Assembly (NCBI GenBank): GCA_017459315.1
Contig: JAFUDD010000432.1
Coordinates: forward strand, 1 to 8,462
Length of the DNA: 8,462 bases
DNA from: Clostridia bacterium
GTDB taxonomy: Bacteria > Bacillota_A > Clostridia > Christensenellales > CAG-138
Reading direction: 5' to 3'
Of the stretch, positions 6,067 to 8,462 are shown piece by piece; the stretch's first letter is position 1; each line of letters starts with the position of its first letter. A model generated the notes under the pieces. That model was not told where the DNA came from and did not search any database. It saw only the letters and a program-made list of their open reading frames with translations. The position numbers and the translations under genes are program-made.

Positions 6067-6373
6067 AATGCAAAATCTTCATTAACTTATTGAAAAACAG
6101 GCGGCGGATGCCGTCGAATACGCCTGCTGTATGCGGGCGGTATGCAAAATCGTCGGCGGCGCACAGCGTGCGAAAACCGCATCCGATCCGGACAAAACAG
6201 GCAATGTTATTGCTCTGCCGGACAATTGTGCACGCGAAACGGACAAACAATCCGAAAACCGTTCTCTTGTCCGCCCATAGCGGATAAAACGGCAAAATGA
6301 ATAAAAAGATGTATAAAATAGGATTTTTATACATAATTGATGTAAATTCAAAGCAAAAAAACATCAAAACGGC
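6067..6373. other. Intergenic region without a supported gene
   Basis: About 300 bases between the divergent transcription units. Reading frames here lack ribosome sites and recognisable products. The left part (6067-6290) is of mixed composition and carries GGACAA at 6190-6195, 6220-6225 and 6241-6246, plus its inverse TTGTCC at 6267-6272. The right part (6290-6373) is very A+T-rich, contains a perfect inverted repeat (6309-6334) and A-tracts (6350-6369) just upstream of the transporter promoter, where they could act as an UP element. Confidence 0.6.
6309..6334. repeat. Perfect 10-bp A+T-rich inverted repeat, operator-like
   Basis: ATGTATAAAA (6309-6318) is followed after six bases (TAGGAT) by its exact complement TTTTATACAT (6325-6334). 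It ends 40 bp upstream of the -35 box of the transporter promoter and about 290 bp upstream of the minus-strand operon start. It is not followed by a gene end, so a terminator is unlikely. A binding site for a dimeric regulator is the more natural reading, unproven. Confidence 0.6.
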
Positions 6374-6406
6374 TTGCAATTAAAGGGAAACTTGCTATTA
6401 TATAAT
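6374..6406 (+). promoter_or_regulatory. Promoter for the peptide-binding lipoprotein gene
   Basis: TTGCAA (6374-6379) is followed after 16 bp by TATTAT (6396-6401), which has the extended -10 dinucleotide TG just upstream (TGC). An overlapping perfect TATAAT (6401-6406) is an alternative -10 box, but its spacing to TTGCAA would be 21 bp. A-rich tracts precede the -35 box. The start would fall near 6408-6413, giving a leader of about 135-140 bases. Confidence 0.68.
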
Positions 6407-6546
6407 CTATATTCTCCCATGGAACCGTTTCGGGTTGCGAACGGGGAGAAAAAGCAAAGCATATACCGGTCGATCCGGCCGATATAGAATACGAAAGGTA
6501 TTTATACATTCGTATCAATACATCAAAAACACAGGAGGAAACAAAC
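6407..6546 (+). promoter_or_regulatory. Structured 5' leader of the peptide-binding lipoprotein gene
   Basis: The leader can form two hairpins. TTCTCCC (6412-6418) pairs with GGGAGAA (6444-6450), enclosing or competing with CCGTT(T)CG (6425-6432) and CGAACGG (6438-6444). Farther on, ATACGAA (6489-6495) pairs with TTCGTAT (6509-6515). It ends in a consensus ribosome site AGGAGG (6533-6538), eight bases before the ATG. I recognise no known riboswitch or T-box, and the hairpins may simply stabilise an abundant mRNA. Confidence 0.45.
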
Positions 6547-8462
6547 ATGAAGAAACTGATGGCAATGCTTCTCGCACTGGTCATGGTTTTTGCAGCGGTT
6601 GCCTGCACGAGCACGCCGTCCACGACGACGCCGGCTTCCGACAACAACGCATCCAACAATGCGCCCGCTGCGAACAATGCGCCCGCTGCGAATGATGCGC
6701 CCGCCGCGACAGAGACCGCTGCGCCCGACACCTATTCGATGATCGACGGTTTCGACGTAACCACGCTGGACTATGTTTACAACAACAAGTCCTCCAACGG
6801 CGACTACACCTCGAACTTCATCGAAGGCCTGCTCACGCAGGACAGCCACGGCAAGCTCGTTCCCGGTATGGCGAAGGAATGGAGCGCCAACGAAGACGGT
6901 TCCGAGTGGACGTTCATCATTCGTGACGACGCTACCTGGTCCACCAGCTCCGGCGAAGTCTATGACAACGTTAAGGCGGAGGACTTCGTGACCGGCATGC
7001 AGCATGCGGTTGAGACCAAGTCCGAGACCCTCACGCTCGTTCTTGACCTGATCGTCGGTCTCCGCGCGTATCAGGAAGGCACCGGCACTTGGGATGATGT
7101 CGGCATCAAGGTTGACGGCAACAAGCTGACCTACAAGCTGACCGGTCCGTGCGGCTATTTCGATGGTATGACCACCTACTCGATCCTCTGGCCGATCAAC
7201 GCCGAGTTCCTCGAGTCCAAGGGTGAGGACTTCGGTGCAGTTGCGCCCGATTCCATCCTCTACAACGGCTGCTACATCCTGTCCTCTATCGTTCCGGCGC
7301 AGGAAGTTCGCTTCGATGCCAACCCGAACTACTATGACAAGGACAACGTATTTGTCAAGCACGTCGTCGTTACCTACACCAACGGTGAAGATCCCGCGCA
7401 GAACTTCAACATGTTCGTGAACGGCGAAGTCACCTCCACCACGATCAACTCCTCTCTGCCGGATGTCGTTGCTAAGGCTGACGAGCTTTACAAGGATAAT
7501 CAGTACAAGAGCCTGACGACCGCTACCTCTTACTGGGGCGCTTTCAACTGGGATCGTCGTTCCTATGCTCTGTACAACAACCCGTCCGTTTCCACGACTT
7601 CCAAGGAGACCGACGAGCAGAAGGCCGATACCAAGGCTGCGATTCTGAACGCGAACTTCCGTCGTGCGATCTATGCCGCTTACTCCGCGCATGCCGTGCA
7701 GGCAATCACCCGCGGTGAAGAGAGAGCGGACGATGCAATCCGTAACACCCTCGTTCCGTACACCTTTGCTACCACGTCCGACGGCCGTTCCTACGGCTCG
7801 ATCATGACCAAGTATGCTGAGGAGCTCGTTCCCGAATACAAGGGCATCAACCTGAACGACGGTCAGGATGGCTGGTACAATCCGGAACTCGCCAAGACGT
7901 TCATGGCTAAGGCTGTTGAAGAACTCGGCGACACCGTGACCTGGCCGATCCACCTGGATGTCCCGGTACAGGCTTCCAACGAGAACAACAAGAACCAGCA
8001 GCTCGCAATGGCGAAGTCCATTGAGGACGCTCTCGGCGAGTATGTCAAGATCGACATTCAGTACATCGAGGGCGAGCGCAGCGCATACCTGTCTTCGTTC
8101 TACACTGTTCCGGACGGCGTGTCCAACTCTGTTGACCTCGTCTTCGGCGCAGGCTGGGGCCCGGACTACGGCGATCCGCTGACCTACATCCACTGCTTCG
8201 ATATGAGAGACGGCGACATGCTGAACTACTCCGGCGTCAACACCGTTGCACAGGGCCAGGATGAGGAAGCAACTGCTGCTCTGAAGGCTCTGGGCCTCGA
8301 AGAGATCCAGGCGATCGTTGACAAGGCGACCGTTGCGACCGGCGACGAGCGTATCGACCTGTTCGCGCAGGCAGAAGCAATGCTGCTCGCAAACGGCATT
8401 CTCCGCCCGTATTCGACCTCCGGCGCGAGCCTCTTGGTCAGCAAGGTGAAGCCGTTCACCGC
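6547..8462 (+). CDS. Peptide ABC transporter substrate-binding lipoprotein (OppA-like, SBP_bac_5), 3' end outside window
   Basis: This extracellular solute-binding protein captures peptides and hands them to an Opp/Dpp-type ABC permease. Residues 1-19 are a lipoprotein signal ending in the lipobox AVAC, with Cys20 as the lipidated residue. A low-complexity tether (21-62) contains three copies of a hexapeptide (N-N/D-APAA, residues 37-54). The family 5 fold follows: EGLLTQDSHGKLVPGMAKEW (93-112), the EDG..WTF.IRDDATW segment (116-131) and KAEDFV (143-148). Later come NGCYIL (240-245), NPNYYD (259-264) and GWGPDYGDP (536-544), all typical of OppA-like proteins. At least 638 residues are present, close to full length, and the stop lies beyond the window. 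The consensus ribosome site and the frequent GGT, GTT and CGT codons, unlike its neighbours, suggest high expression. Permease and ATPase genes are expected downstream but not visible. The ligand cannot be told. Confidence 0.93.
   Translation, partial: MKKLMAMLLALVMVFAAVACTSTPSTTTPASDNNASNNAPAANNAPAANDAPAATETAAPDTYSMIDGFDVTTLDYVYNNKSSNGDYTSNFIEGLLTQDSHGKLVPGMAKEWSANEDGSEWTFIIRDDATWSTSSGEVYDNVKAEDFVTGMQHAVETKSETLTLVLDLIVGLRAYQEGTGTWDDVGIKVDGNKLTYKLTGPCGYFDGMTTYSILWPINAEFLESKGEDFGAVAPDSILYNGCYILSSIVPAQEVRFDANPNYYDKDNVFVKHVVVTYTNGEDPAQNFNMFVNGEVTSTTINSSLPDVVAKADELYKDNQYKSLTTATSYWGAFNWDRRSYALYNNPSVSTTSKETDEQKADTKAAILNANFRRAIYAAYSAHAVQAITRGEERADDAIRNTLVPYTFATTSDGRSYGSIMTKYAEELVPEYKGINLNDGQDGWYNPELAKTFMAKAVEELGDTVTWPIHLDVPVQASNENNKNQQLAMAKSIEDALGEYVKIDIQYIEGERSAYLSSFYTVPDGVSNSVDLVFGAGWGPDYGDPLTYIHCFDMRDGDMLNYSGVNTVAQGQDEEATAALKALGLEEIQAIVDKATVATGDERIDLFAQAEAMLLANGILRPYSTSGASLLVSKVKPFT
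6655..6708 (+). repeat. Three tandem 18-bp units in the lipoprotein tether
   Basis: Units at 6655-6672 and 6673-6690 are identical, and 6691-6708 differs at three positions. They encode NNAPAA, NNAPAA and NDAPAA just after the lipidated cysteine. Such in-frame units can change the tether length by slippage without harming the folded domain. Confidence 0.9.

Noticed and set aside
6057..6379. Small open frames in the divergent intergenic region (76, 89 and 111 codons)
   Set aside because: They overlap promoter elements and the inverted repeat, lack ribosome sites and have no recognisable product.
6489..6515. Inverted repeat ATACGAA/TTCGTAT considered as a terminator for an attenuator
   Set aside because: The stem is A+T-rich with a 13-base loop and no T-run follows, so intrinsic termination is unlikely; kept only as leader structure.
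6523..8193. Minus-strand open frame of 556 codons opposite the lipoprotein gene
   Set aside because: It is an exact shadow of a gene with a lipobox and family 5 binding-protein motifs. The long open stretch follows from the codon bias of the sense gene.

Overview
The window looks like a chromosomal segment of a Gram-positive anaerobe of the Bacillota, most likely class Clostridia (Oscillospirales or Christensenellales type). This is inferred from fairly G+C-rich coding DNA with A+T-rich intergenic regions, AGGAGG-type ribosome binding sites, TATAAT -10 boxes, and a lipobox-bearing peptide-binding protein next to signal-anchored exported proteins. No gene permits a species call.

Layout. (1) Positions 1 to about 115 are non-host-like sequence: a short reading-frame tail and hairpins that resemble the right end of an IS200/IS605-type element, possibly with the 3' part of its omega-RNA. 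(2) A clear promoter drives a secreted 568-residue protein (234-1940) built from repeated beta modules and ending in a lipocalin-like domain, closed by a terminator at 1953-1983. (3) A separately promoted six-helix DUF308/HdeD-like membrane protein lies at 2078-2617. (4) A convergent, tightly packed three-gene operon on the minus strand runs from 6018 down to 2675. Its products are a single-pass membrane protein with a degenerate YARHG domain, a two-helix membrane protein with a cytoplasmic zinc ribbon, and a second, larger YARHG-type protein with a duplicated ectodomain. A terminator at 2634-2659 serves this operon and probably also the facing gene. (5) A 528-bp A+T-rich divergent region (6019-6546) holds promoters for both sides, a perfect 10-bp inverted repeat, a cluster of GGACAA motifs and a structured leader. 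(6) A peptide ABC-transporter substrate-binding lipoprotein starts at 6547 and runs off the right edge.

How the genes may work together. Almost everything here acts at or outside the membrane. The strongest candidate for an undescribed system is the minus-strand operon. Its two YARHG-type proteins share the same architecture (membrane anchor, one or two copies of a shared ectodomain, Pro/Ser/Thr linker, middle domain, C-terminal YARHG-like domain), and between them lies a small membrane protein carrying the only zinc ribbon. This suggests a heteromeric envelope complex, perhaps a sensor or cell-wall-associated assembly, but no function can be assigned from sequence alone. The peptide-binding protein presumably begins an oligopeptide uptake operon that continues outside the window.
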